A stretch of 64,000 nt of DNA from CAXBDP01 sp963974465 (GTDB taxonomy: Bacteria > Bacteroidota > Bacteroidia > Cytophagales > Cyclobacteriaceae): assembly GCA_049340005.1 (NCBI GenBank), contig JBMPIY010000017.1. One strand, written 5' to 3'. Within the stretch, counting starts at the first letter, position 1, and each line of letters opens with the position of its first letter. Below are positions 1 through 8,900 of the stretch, in pieces. The notes below the pieces were generated by a model. It saw only the letters and a list, made by a program, of their open reading frames with translations. It was not told the DNA's origin and did no database searches. Both the position numbers and the translations under genes were made by a program.

Positions 1-2178
1 TATCAATCGGCTGTACAGTCAATTTATGATTGTAATCCAGAGATAGTGGTGACCCATGAGGTAGATAAAACGGTAGCACAAGAGGGCGAAACGGTCACTT
101 TTTCGATTTCCGTGAGGAATTTGGGTTTTGATCCCGTAACGAATATTGAAGTCAGCCAAAGTTTACCAGCCGGACTCACACTAGTAAGTGCCGTGCCTTC
201 ATTTGGCACATGGACAGCTCCTAACTGGACGATTGGTACTATGTTTAGTGGTGAGAACCATGTGCTTACGGTAACAGCTACGGTAGATGCAGTAGTGACA
301 GAAGGTTTACTTACCAATACGGTAAGCATTACGCAAGATCAAGTGGATACGAATTCCATTCCAGATGTTCTTTCAGCTTCTGTGAATACAATATTTAATG
401 CCATTAGCTGGACGGGCGTGAGTTCAGATGATGGAGAAGTAGGTGGAAATTGGAATGGCGGAAGTGTTCCCAACCCGGGTGATAATATATTGATTCCGGA
501 CTTAGGTCCAGGAGCTAATTACCCAGTATTTGAGCAGGATGTTTCTTTAGGAAGTGTAACCATAGAAGACAATGCAACTTTAACCATTGCTCCTGGTTAT
601 GGCTTAACCGTCTCCTCGGGCAGTACTATAACGATCGGTGAGGGAGGAAGATTGATATTAAAGAGTGATGCGACAGGCACCGCATATATTGGCACCTTAA
701 CGGGTGGCTGTACGATTACAGGTACTGTACGCCAAGAGCGCCACATTATAGGGAGCAATAGGACTTTCCGTTTTATGGGCCACCCGTTTAGCAGTGCTGT
801 TCCATTGAGTGTGCTAGGCGACAAGATTGACATTACTGGTAGCGGAGCAGGCTTTACACCCACTTCTACAAACAATCCATCCGCCTTCTACTATGATCCA
901 AGCACAGGCGATGCCGATGCAGAAGAAGATGGCGGCTGGAAAGCCTTTACAGGAATGGCAGATAATTGGAATCGCCATCAAGGGATTCGAGTATTAGTAA
1001 GAGGGCCAAAAGGACAGGAAAATAGTTTGCTTGATGTGGAGTATACGCCAGACCCGGTGACTTTTGAGTGGGAAGGAGAGGTAAACACTTGTGATCAAAT
1101 CATTAATTTAGCCTATTACGAACCATTTGGGGGTGTCAGTGACTTCAATTTGGTGGGCAATCCATTTCCTGCGGCAATCAATCTGCGTAATATTGGTCGG
1201 ACGGCTCAGGTCGGAACGAGCTATTGGGTATGGTTGCCTAGAGAAAGTAATGTAGGTGTTTCCGGAAGAGGAGGAAGGTATATAAATACGCCATTTACTG
1301 CTGGAACCGATGAAGCTATTTTACCAGTTGGCGGAGCCTTCTTTGTACGAGCCGGTGCGGCAGGTCAAAGTTTGACCATTAGAGAAACCGATAAGACCAA
1401 TGCGAATGAGCCCTTACAATCTGTAGCTGGAACGACGTTGAGAAGAGATACGGATGTGAAAAGTCTATATGGTTCCAATTCACTACAATTATCACTAAGC
1501 TCAAGTGAAGATGAATGGGATAGAGTACTTGTGTTCTTTGATGAAAGTACCACCTCTACTGTAGAGCAAGCCGATGGAACCAAACTGGTAAATCCAGAGG
1601 TAAACTTATTCACGGTGAGTGAAGATGATTTTGCCTTAAGTATAGATAGCCGTCCCTACCAAGAAGCCGAAGGAGCAGAAACGAACACCAACCGTATTCC
1701 CTTGCATATCCTCAGTCCGGCGCGAGCCTACACACTTAGCTTACCAGACTTCGACCTTGAAGAAGGCCGAACGCTAAGACTGTATGATCGCTTTATGGAA
1801 GAATACATCACCCTCCAAAAAGGCACGACGTACGACTTTGAGGTAACGGATGATCCGAGCACCAAAGGCCACCGATTCGACATTGTAATGGGCATAGAAG
1901 TGATTAACAGCATCCACCCGAGCAACCATCGCTTCCAAGCGTACTTACTACCGAATCCGGCACAGGAGCAGGTGAGGATCAGCATCCAAAAGCCGGATAA
2001 TGTAGCGGAGACCACCGTAAAAATAATCTCAATGGCTGGCGTAGAAGTAAGAAGCGAGCAGATCAATACAGCAACCACGGAACTAGATATCAACCTGAGC
2101 CAATTGAGCAAGGGGATCTACTTAGTAGAGATCACACATGGCACTGAGCGAATTGTAAAACGCCTGATTGTAAACTAA
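1..2178 (+). CDS. T9SS-exported surface/secreted protein, 5'-truncated
   Basis: The frame is open to the first base of the window (codons TAT CAA TCG...), so the N-terminus lies outside and the GTG at 46 is not a real start. The first ~110 visible residues look like a DUF11-type extracellular repeat (VTHEVDKTVAQEGETVTFSI, then LTVTATVDA). A short stretch NGGSVPNPGDNILIPD follows, then a region rich in Gly/Thr resembling beta-helical surface proteins. The last ~77 residues are a type A T9SS C-terminal sorting domain: PNPAQEQVRISI near the start and GIYLVEI...KRLIVN at the end. The protein is therefore probably exported by the T9SS and cleaved or anchored by PorU, which is encoded in this window at 41050-44445. 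Its ligand or activity is not recognisable. The 3' end is visibly more GC-rich than the middle. Confidence 0.85.
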   Translation, partial: YQSAVQSIYDCNPEIVVTHEVDKTVAQEGETVTFSISVRNLGFDPVTNIEVSQSLPAGLTLVSAVPSFGTWTAPNWTIGTMFSGENHVLTVTATVDAVVTEGLLTNTVSITQDQVDTNSIPDVLSASVNTIFNAISWTGVSSDDGEVGGNWNGGSVPNPGDNILIPDLGPGANYPVFEQDVSLGSVTIEDNATLTIAPGYGLTVSSGSTITIGEGGRLILKSDATGTAYIGTLTGGCTITGTVRQERHIIGSNRTFRFMGHPFSSAVPLSVLGDKIDITGSGAGFTPTSTNNPSAFYYDPSTGDADAEEDGGWKAFTGMADNWNRHQGIRVLVRGPKGQENSLLDVEYTPDPVTFEWEGEVNTCDQIINLAYYEPFGGVSDFNLVGNPFPAAINLRNIGRTAQVGTSYWVWLPRESNVGVSGRGGRYINTPFTAGTDEAILPVGGAFFVRAGAAGQSLTIRETDKTNANEPLQSVAGTTLRRDTDVKSLYGSNSLQLSLSSSEDEWDRVLVFFDESTTSTVEQADGTKLVNPEVNLFTVSEDDFALSIDSRPYQEAEGAETNTNRIPLHILSPARAYTLSLPDFDLEEGRTLRLYDRFMEEYITLQKGTTYDFEVTDDPSTKGHRFDIVMGIEVINSIHPSNHRFQAYLLPNPAQEQVRISIQKPDNVAETTVKIISMAGVEVRSEQINTATTELDINLSQLSKGIYLVEITHGTERIVKRLIVN

Positions 2179-2198
2179 ACGCCACAAAACTAAAAGAC

Positions 2199-2225
2199 AG
2201 TGGGAGGCAAAGAGAACCTCCCGCT
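2199..2225. terminator. Hairpin downstream of the T9SS cargo gene, built on the dispersed octamer
   Basis: AGTGGGAGG (2199-2207) pairs with CCTCCCGCT (2217-2225) over nine base pairs with one G-U wobble and a nine-base loop. It starts 20 bases after the stop codon. There is no long U tract after it, so termination on the plus strand would be weak. The right arm is an exact copy of the octamer CCTCCCGC and the left arm is a one-mismatch inverse copy. Confidence 0.5.
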
Positions 2226-2259
2226 GATTTATTCAAAACACAAAGCAACTGAAGAATCG

Positions 2260-2469
2260 ATGAAATATATCCTACTTACCAGCCTATTGTTTTTATCCGC
2301 AGTGAGCTATGCGCAAACCTTTGGCGGACCACCGAGCTTTACGCCTGACGTGTTGGACAACCCGATAGATGGCGGCTTAAGCTTACTTCTTGGTGCAGGA
2401 GCCGCTTATGGGGCTAAGAAGTTGCGGGATAGAAGGAGGAGAAGTGAAAAAAGAAATGATAAAGCGTAA
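2260..2469 (+). CDS. Small PID-CTERM protein
   Basis: 69 residues from the ATG at 2260. I prefer this start over the longer frame from 2200 because it begins directly with a signal peptide (MKYILLTSLLFLSAVSYAQ) and the upstream part is occupied by a hairpin. The mature part is very short: a Pro/Gly linker, then NPIDGGLSLLLGAGAAYGAKKL followed by an Arg/Lys-rich tail (RDRRRR). The PID motif, small-residue hydrophobic helix and basic tail match the PID-CTERM sorting-like family of Bacteroidota. Such signals are thought to direct processing or retention at the envelope. It follows a T9SS cargo gene in the same direction and may be co-transcribed, although a hairpin lies between. Function unknown. 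Confidence 0.75.
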   Translation: MKYILLTSLLFLSAVSYAQTFGGPPSFTPDVLDNPIDGGLSLLLGAGAAYGAKKLRDRRRRSEKRNDKA

Positions 2470-2655
2470 TCAAACTGTATAAGTATTAGATGTTTTTTTA
2501 AAGTATTTATAAAATTGTGATTAAATTTTATCCGTATTAAATAAAGATAAATTAAGTACTTCCAACTCATGAATATTTTGATAATTCCTGACAATTGTTA
2601 ATATTTGGTAGAGTTAGATTTTACATTTAATTTTATAGGAAATAAGGATTGAATT

Positions 2656-2976
2656 TTGAATTTTTTAGCGAGAGTACTTTCATTTTTTAATAAGTCCAAA
2701 TCGAAAAGAGTATCAAAAAGTACTCATTTCAAGCAGTTAATATCCAATGCAGAAAATGCTGAAAGGAAAGGTGAATTTAGTAAAGCCTTACAACTCTATG
2801 AAGATGCGATGAATGAACTAGAAACCTCACTTAAGCATAAGATGGATGGAAAATACTATAGGTCAAAGTATTCAGAAATTCGATTTAGCATAGATAAGCT
2901 CAAAAGGCAAATTGATGATTCAGCTGATCGAGCTATCAAATTACCATTCGATTCCAAAAACTCTGAAGCTAGTTAA
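2656..2976 (+). CDS. Small hypothetical protein, helical
   Basis: 106 residues from a TTG at 2656, preceded by an AAGGA-like ribosome site at 2644-2648. The N-terminus (MNFLARVLSFFNKSKSKR) is a short amphipathic or membrane-attached helix followed by lysines. Residues ~25-90 are predicted helical and resemble a single TPR-like hairpin (AENAERKGEFSKALQLYEDA). No known family is recognised. The stop codon directly abuts the end of the convergent AraC-type gene at 2977. Confidence 0.5.
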   Translation: MNFLARVLSFFNKSKSKRVSKSTHFKQLISNAENAERKGEFSKALQLYEDAMNELETSLKHKMDGKYYRSKYSEIRFSIDKLKRQIDDSADRAIKLPFDSKNSEAS

Positions 2977-3537
2977 TTAAACCATTTCTAAATTCATTTT
3001 CCTTTTCTGATTCAATTTTTTATAAAAAGATGGGGACAAACCAGTTTCCTTTTTGAATTGGTTGGACAAATGAGAGACACTACTGTAGTGAAGTCGAAAG
3101 GCTATTTCGGTAAGATTTAGTTCCTTATATAGAATAAGTTCCTTTACCTTTTCAACCTTATGCTTAATTATAAACTGTTGAATGGTGATGCCTTGAGTCT
3201 CAGCAAAGATGTTTGCCAGATACGTGTAGTTGTATTTTATCTTCTGACTTAAATAATCAGAGTAATTTGTCTTTGGGAGTTCATCTTCATTATGAATCAT
3301 TTCTATAATAGCGGTCTTCACTTTCTCTATTAGAATGCTTTTTTTATCATCTATAAGCTCAAGACCAGTTTTGAGCAAATGTCGTTGCAAAAGCTCAAGC
3401 TCTTGATCGTTTAAATCCTTTACGGTCTCAACACTACCTAAATCTAAGTAAGTATAATGCAAGCCGAGTCTTCTGAGAGTTTCAGCAACCATCATTTTGC
3501 ATCTTTGACTTACCATATATTTAATATATAATGTCAT
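2977..3537 (-). CDS. AraC-family regulator with degenerate heavy-metal-like N-terminus
   Basis: 186 residues. The C-terminal half (about 80-180) is an AraC-type double helix-turn-helix, with LNLTEIAFRLHYSSVSHLSN and FKKETGLSPSFYKKLN as the recognisable second unit. The N-terminus aligns without gaps to the paralogue at 15539-16099: MTLYIKYMVSQRCKMM against MKLHIKNMVCSRCKMA. The paralogue has a CxxC motif typical of a heavy-metal-associated domain; here the first cysteine is serine. A metal-responsive DNA-binding role is inferred for the family, but loss of a ligand makes metal sensing by this copy doubtful. No metal transport gene lies beside it. It converges on the small hypothetical gene at 2656-2976. 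Confidence 0.8.
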   Translation of the reverse strand: MTLYIKYMVSQRCKMMVAETLRRLGLHYTYLDLGSVETVKDLNDQELELLQRHLLKTGLELIDDKKSILIEKVKTAIIEMIHNEDELPKTNYSDYLSQKIKYNYTYLANIFAETQGITIQQFIIKHKVEKVKELILYKELNLTEIAFRLHYSSVSHLSNQFKKETGLSPSFYKKLNQKRKMNLEMV

Positions 3538-3923
3538 AAGTTTTATTTAGGAATTGTAAATTGAATTGTGTATTAAATAATATACAAAATCAAAGCCAGT
3601 TCCAATGATTTTAGAAAGGGAATGTATTTACATTAAAAACGTTCAAAATATTTTAATAGTTTGAAAATCAGCTAAAAGGGCATTTTCAAGGTTATGGAAG
3701 TACTTTTGCAGGATTTTTTTACCAAGTAAAAATTGATACTATCTTATAGCTAATATGATTATTAACGTTATATAAGAAATATATAAAATTAAAAATGTTT
3801 GTGGCATGAAATAAGATTTTATATTGTCGCTATTTCGAATTTACAAAGGCGAATTCAAAAAAAAAGGCAGGATCGTGAAATCCTGCCTGATATTCTTAAA
3901 AAATGCTAATTGAGAGAGAACCT
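3538..3923. other. Intergenic stretch, AT-rich
   Basis: 386 bases between the AraC-type start and the end of the OmpA-family gene. I see no gene. Apart from the terminator at 3857-3888 it is AT-rich sequence. It should hold the AraC promoter, but no convincing TAnnTTTG box is placed at a suitable distance. Confidence 0.5.
3857..3888 (-). terminator. Rho-independent terminator of the adhesin/OmpA operon
   Basis: Read on the minus strand: GGCAGGAT, a six-base loop, ATCCTGCC, then a run of nine T. The stem is perfect over eight base pairs. It lies about 35 bases after the stop of the OmpA-family gene. Confidence 0.9.
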
Positions 3924-5969
3924 CTACTTGTTAGTCGGGAGAATATCGATTAAAACGGTTCTATTATAAAATCTTTCCTCGGGCAATACATTTGCAAAAG
4001 GAGTAAGGCTCTCATTTTCACCAAAGCCTTTTACTTCGAATTTCACGTTAGATATGCCTAACCTCGAAACTGCTGCAGAAAGAATATTTCTAACTTCATT
4101 AGCTCTAGCAGTAGATAGCTGTTGATTATTAGCTGTTTCGCCAATTACATCTGTATAGCCATGTACGATAACAGTTGCGTCTGATGAGATACTTGGAGCA
4201 ACTACATCGGTCAAGTATTTCTCATACCTGTCAATTGCTTCAGAATCGTCAAATTCAAACAAAATGCTAAATCTCAATGCTTCGCTGGTAGTAGAAGGTT
4301 GCCAAAGCACCAATCGAGTAGTAGTTTCTTTTCTGATAATACCACCATCTTTAGTTTGGCCAATCATAGTTACTTTGTAATTACCTTCCTCAACATTACC
4401 CAAAATGGTTTTTCCTGGTATGTTCACAGATTCAGAGTAGTATGGTCCAAAGCTCTTTAGTGAGCCATTATCATCTCTAATTTCCATTCTCCAAGAATCT
4501 AAAGCTTTATTAGCTCCTGTATTGTTGAATGTAACATAGCTATCAACTGGAGCTTCATGATTAGTCATAAATTCTATTGATTTCAATGGGCCATCAGTGC
4601 CAGGCTGAAATTGTACTAGCATTGCGGGAGTGTTACTCTCAATAGAAACTCTTTGATCATCCTCGCGGAGTAACTCAAGTTCACGTGTACCTCCAGGCTG
4701 CTCTGAAGAAACTTTCGGTTTCTCACGACCTTCTGTTGCAATTCTAGATGGCGTTATAGAAAATACATCTACCAAATAGGTTTTCACCGACTCGGCCATC
4801 AATTTAGCATTTACTACACCGTCTTCAGAAGAACCTACAAGTGTAATATTAGCCGATGGATTCTTATTCATCCTATCACCTAAAATATTTAAGATGTTAT
4901 GATAAATATACAGTGCACGGTCTGAGCGACTGCTTGTTGCATCTGGAGCCGTATCTTCAAGTTGATTTTCTTTAAAGTCAACAACCTCATCTTTGTCGAT
5001 ACGGACATATCGGTTAGGAATATCTGTTGACCCTTGGTTAAAGAAAATGTAATTACGAAGCGGGAAGATTTCTCTAACGACTCTGTTTGTTGGGATATTA
5101 GCTGGAGAAATAACGCTAAACCTTACATCCACTGGGTTAATAGCGGGAGGTGTTACATTATTGTCCGTTCTAGGCCTAGGTATTTTCGATCCTATTCCCA
5201 ATTTAAGTGCCGCACCTACCCTTATTGTGGTTAAATTCCAATTTTCGGTTTTTCTTGGAGTCTGACCAAAATAAGGATGGAATGAAGCAAAAGGAGAAAG
5301 GATAAATTGTGCAGCATTGTTCTGAGATGACAATGGAATATCATAGCCAGCGCCAACTTGCATAGACAATTGCACCTTTTCTACTTCACTGAAATTGCTA
5401 TTAACATCTCTTGGAGCCACTTGATCAGGAAAATTTGGATTAGTCCCTTGCTCAAAAGTGAAGCTTTTATTAGTGTTTACAGCTATTCTTGGTCCTACAA
5501 AAATATAGAATGGAGATCTGCCAGGAGCAATTCTCAAAGTAGGTTCAATAGTCAAATAGCTCAAGTTTGTTGATAAGTCTAAAGGACAATCACAAGGAGA
5601 GAATACTTGATCGAATGTGCCTTGACGATCATCCAGCCCTATTTGAAGAGCCACACCAAATATTGAGTTTGGATTGTGGTATTCCAGCATAGGTGCTAGA
5701 AAAAGTCCAACACCATCACCATGACGGAAAGCCGTTGGTGAAATCACTCTACTATTCAATTGCTGAGTCGTGCCTCTGAAATAGTTGAAATTTGCACCTG
5801 CAGCAACTCCAAATCTAAATGCTGGCTTAGTATATACCGCATCCTGTGCCATTGCTGGCAATTGCAGTCCAGCTATTACCAAAGTAAGCGTAAAGCCGAC
5901 TTTCATAGCTTGATTAAATAGGAACCACGCTGAGCGTGATTCCTTATTGAATATGTTGTTCGTTTTCAT
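3924..5969 (-). CDS. OmpA-family outer-membrane protein with N-terminal barrel
   Basis: 681 residues. Residues 1-42 are a long signal peptide ending near AMAQ. Residues ~50-265 look like an outer-membrane beta-barrel (FRFGVAAGANFNYF, alternating aromatic strands). Residues ~305-455 resemble a divergent OmpA-like domain (FFNQGSTDIP...NITLVGSSEDG...RIATEGREKP) that lacks the usual peptidoglycan-binding residues. Residues ~565-681 are a canonical OmpA domain: FEFDDSEA, HGYTDVIGE, NNQQLSTARANEV, GFGENES, with the Asp and Arg that bind diaminopimelate present. It therefore probably spans the outer membrane and grips peptidoglycan. It starts five bases after the stop of the ice-binding adhesin gene, so the two are co-transcribed, and it may help anchor or present that lipoprotein. 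The start ATG at 5969 is followed by an unusually long n-region. Confidence 0.85.
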   Translation of the reverse strand: MKTNNIFNKESRSAWFLFNQAMKVGFTLTLVIAGLQLPAMAQDAVYTKPAFRFGVAAGANFNYFRGTTQQLNSRVISPTAFRHGDGVGLFLAPMLEYHNPNSIFGVALQIGLDDRQGTFDQVFSPCDCPLDLSTNLSYLTIEPTLRIAPGRSPFYIFVGPRIAVNTNKSFTFEQGTNPNFPDQVAPRDVNSNFSEVEKVQLSMQVGAGYDIPLSSQNNAAQFILSPFASFHPYFGQTPRKTENWNLTTIRVGAALKLGIGSKIPRPRTDNNVTPPAINPVDVRFSVISPANIPTNRVVREIFPLRNYIFFNQGSTDIPNRYVRIDKDEVVDFKENQLEDTAPDATSSRSDRALYIYHNILNILGDRMNKNPSANITLVGSSEDGVVNAKLMAESVKTYLVDVFSITPSRIATEGREKPKVSSEQPGGTRELELLREDDQRVSIESNTPAMLVQFQPGTDGPLKSIEFMTNHEAPVDSYVTFNNTGANKALDSWRMEIRDDNGSLKSFGPYYSESVNIPGKTILGNVEEGNYKVTMIGQTKDGGIIRKETTTRLVLWQPSTTSEALRFSILFEFDDSEAIDRYEKYLTDVVAPSISSDATVIVHGYTDVIGETANNQQLSTARANEVRNILSAAVSRLGISNVKFEVKGFGENESLTPFANVLPEERFYNRTVLIDILPTNK

Positions 5970-5974
5970 TTTTC

Positions 5975-8900
5975 TTAAGGTTTATTGATGGTGTTAGTAC
6001 CTGTAAGCACAACTGCACCGTTGAGTGCAATCATTCTACCTGTTGCAACTGCACCAGTGTTCATTGTAATGGAAGTGTAGGCTAATACATTGCCGTAGAA
6101 AATTGTGTTATTTCCAATAGTGGCAGATGTGCCAACTTGCCAGAAAATATTCTTAGCTTGTGCTCCACCAGTTAAGATGATATTTCCTCCTGTACCACCT
6201 ACCGTTGTAAGAGTGCTTGCAATTTGGAAGATCCAAACTGCATTAGCATCGCCTTGAGCATCAAGAGTTAAATTTCCTCCCGCTACAGAAAGTGAAGATG
6301 TAGATTTGTATATACCTGGAGCTAGTGTTAAGCCTCCTTGGTCGCCTGATACTGTCGATGGAGCTGGATTAGTAGCACCTTCAGCTTGAAGGTATGCAGC
6401 TGTTGCCTCATTTTTGGCCAATAATAGCCTAGCATCAACTCCGGCTGGTGATAGATCCCCCATTGCAAAGATTGCTCCTCCAACTACAAGTCCCGGAGGG
6501 AAACCCGTTACTGATGAGCGGACACCTGGATAAATACCTACATCCAAATTATTGATTACACTTGGGCCTGCATTATTGCTAATTCCTGTAGCTGCAAATA
6601 TTCCAAATTCATCCATACTACCTATGTCAATGAAATTTGGACCTAGTGGGCTTACTGTACTGAAAGTCCAAACATGGTTGTTTGCTAAGCTTGTTCCAGC
6701 AAGGTTCTTGGCACCAGTAGTAATAGTAGCCGTATATGTAGTTCCAGATTGCAATCCACCTATTGGGGTAAAAGTAGCTGTTGAACCTACTAAGCTTATA
6801 CTACCAGGAACAATGTTAGCACCTACTTTTACAGTGAATGTAGTGCCATTAATGGTTAACATATCCATTGGTACGCTGAATGTCGCACTCACTAAAGTGT
6901 TAAGACTAACATTCATCGCATTATTCAAAGGATTGGTTAGGATCACTGTTGGAGCTACAGCTGAAGCTGTAGTGAATATCCATACGTGGTTGTTAACTAA
7001 ACCTGTTCCAGCCAGATTCTTAGCTCCCGTTGTAATAGTAGCTGTATACGTAGTTCCAGCTTGCAATCCACCTGCTGGTGTGAAAGTAGCTGTAGAACCA
7101 ACGTAGCTAATAGCACCAGCAACTGTATTAGCACCCACTTTCACAGTGAATGTAGTGCCATTAATGGTCAACATATCCATTGGTACGCTGAATGTTGCGT
7201 TCACTGAAGCGTTAATATTAACGTTCATGGCATTATTCAAAGGATTGGTTAGGATCACTGTGGGCGCAACAGCTGAAGCAGTGGTGAATGTCCACACATA
7301 ATTGTTAGCTAGGTTTACTCCACTATTGCTTTTTGCACCTGTAGTAATAGAGGCAGTATAAGTAGTGCCTGGCAATAAATCGTTTATTGGATTTAGTGTT
7401 GCTTTATTACCACTATAACTTACTTGACCAAGGATAGTATTCGCTCCATTTTTCAAAGTAAAAGTGCTTGAAGTGATGGTAAGCGGATCCATAGTCATGT
7501 TGAAGTTTGCACTGATGGTTTTGTTAATTGCCACATTCAGAGCGTTATTCAAAGGATCTACTGATGTAACTAATGGTGCGCTTGAGGCAGTAGTGAATAT
7601 CCAAACATAGTTATTTGCTAAGGCCACACCACCTGCATTTTTAGTACCCGTTGTAATGGTAGCAGTATAGGTTGTACCTGGCAACAAATCATTTATTGGA
7701 TTTAACGTAGCAGTAGTTCCCAAGTAACTTACCAATGCCGAAACGGTGTTTGCACCATTTTTCAAAGTAAATGTACTTGTAGTAATGGTCGTAGGATCCA
7801 TCACCATATTGAAGTCAGCTGTGAGCGTTTTGTCTATCGCCACATTCGTTGAATTGTTCAGAGGATCTACCGATGTAACTATAGGTGCCAGAATTACTCC
7901 AGTCTCGAAGGTCCATTCATAATCGTTCACCATGTTAATGCCAGCAGAGTTTTTCACATTACTCGTGATGGTAGCAGTGTAGGTAGTCGATGGTGTAAAA
8001 TTCACTGTAGGGTTAAAGAAAGCTTTATTTCCTATAGTATAAATCGCTCCAGCAACTGATCCGCTACTACTAGCCAATGTAAACGAAGAAGGGTTAATAC
8101 TTGCTCCATCCATTGCTACATCAAAGGTTGCTTCCAGCGTTTTATTTAATACAACATTCGTTGCACTAATGTCAGGATCAGTTGATGTTACAACTGGAGG
8201 CGCTACTGGTTTGGTTGTGAACGTCCATGAGTAATTACTTGCCATGGCAGTTCCAACAGAACTTCTTACGCCAGTGGTGATAGTCGCAGTGTAGGTTGTG
8301 CCAGGTTGTAGGCTTAATGTTGGATTAAATGAAGCGGTCTGCCCAAAGTAAGAAACTGCTCCAAGAATATTTACCGAACCTCTTTTTAGTGTAAAAGTGG
8401 AAGGGGAAATGGAAAGACCATTCATAGCTTGGTTGAAAGTTGCTGTTACAGTTTTATTTGTTTCAACATTTATTTCAGTATCCAAAGGATCTGTTAGAAT
8501 AACTAATGGAAAATCTCCGCCACCTGTTCTGAATGTCCATACATAATTCTCTACCATAGATATACCTTCTGGGTTTCTAGCTCCAGTGGTAATAGTACCT
8601 GTGTAAAGTGTATTTGGTAATAGAGAGGCTGTTGGGTCGAATGAAGCAGTATTTCCACTGTAAGTAACTACACCAATAACTGGTATTGATCCATTTTTAA
8701 GGGTGAAAGTTAGGTTATTCAATGTCAATGAATTCATTGGCATATTGAAAGTCGCAGTGATTACCTTATCATGTAAAGTACCAGTTGTTTGATCTCCAGG
8801 ATCTGTTGAAATTACCATTGGAGCTACAGCCGAACCTGTCATAAATGTCCATACATAGTCGCTTGCAAGGCCGTTGCCAGCCATATTGCTTGCGCCAGTA

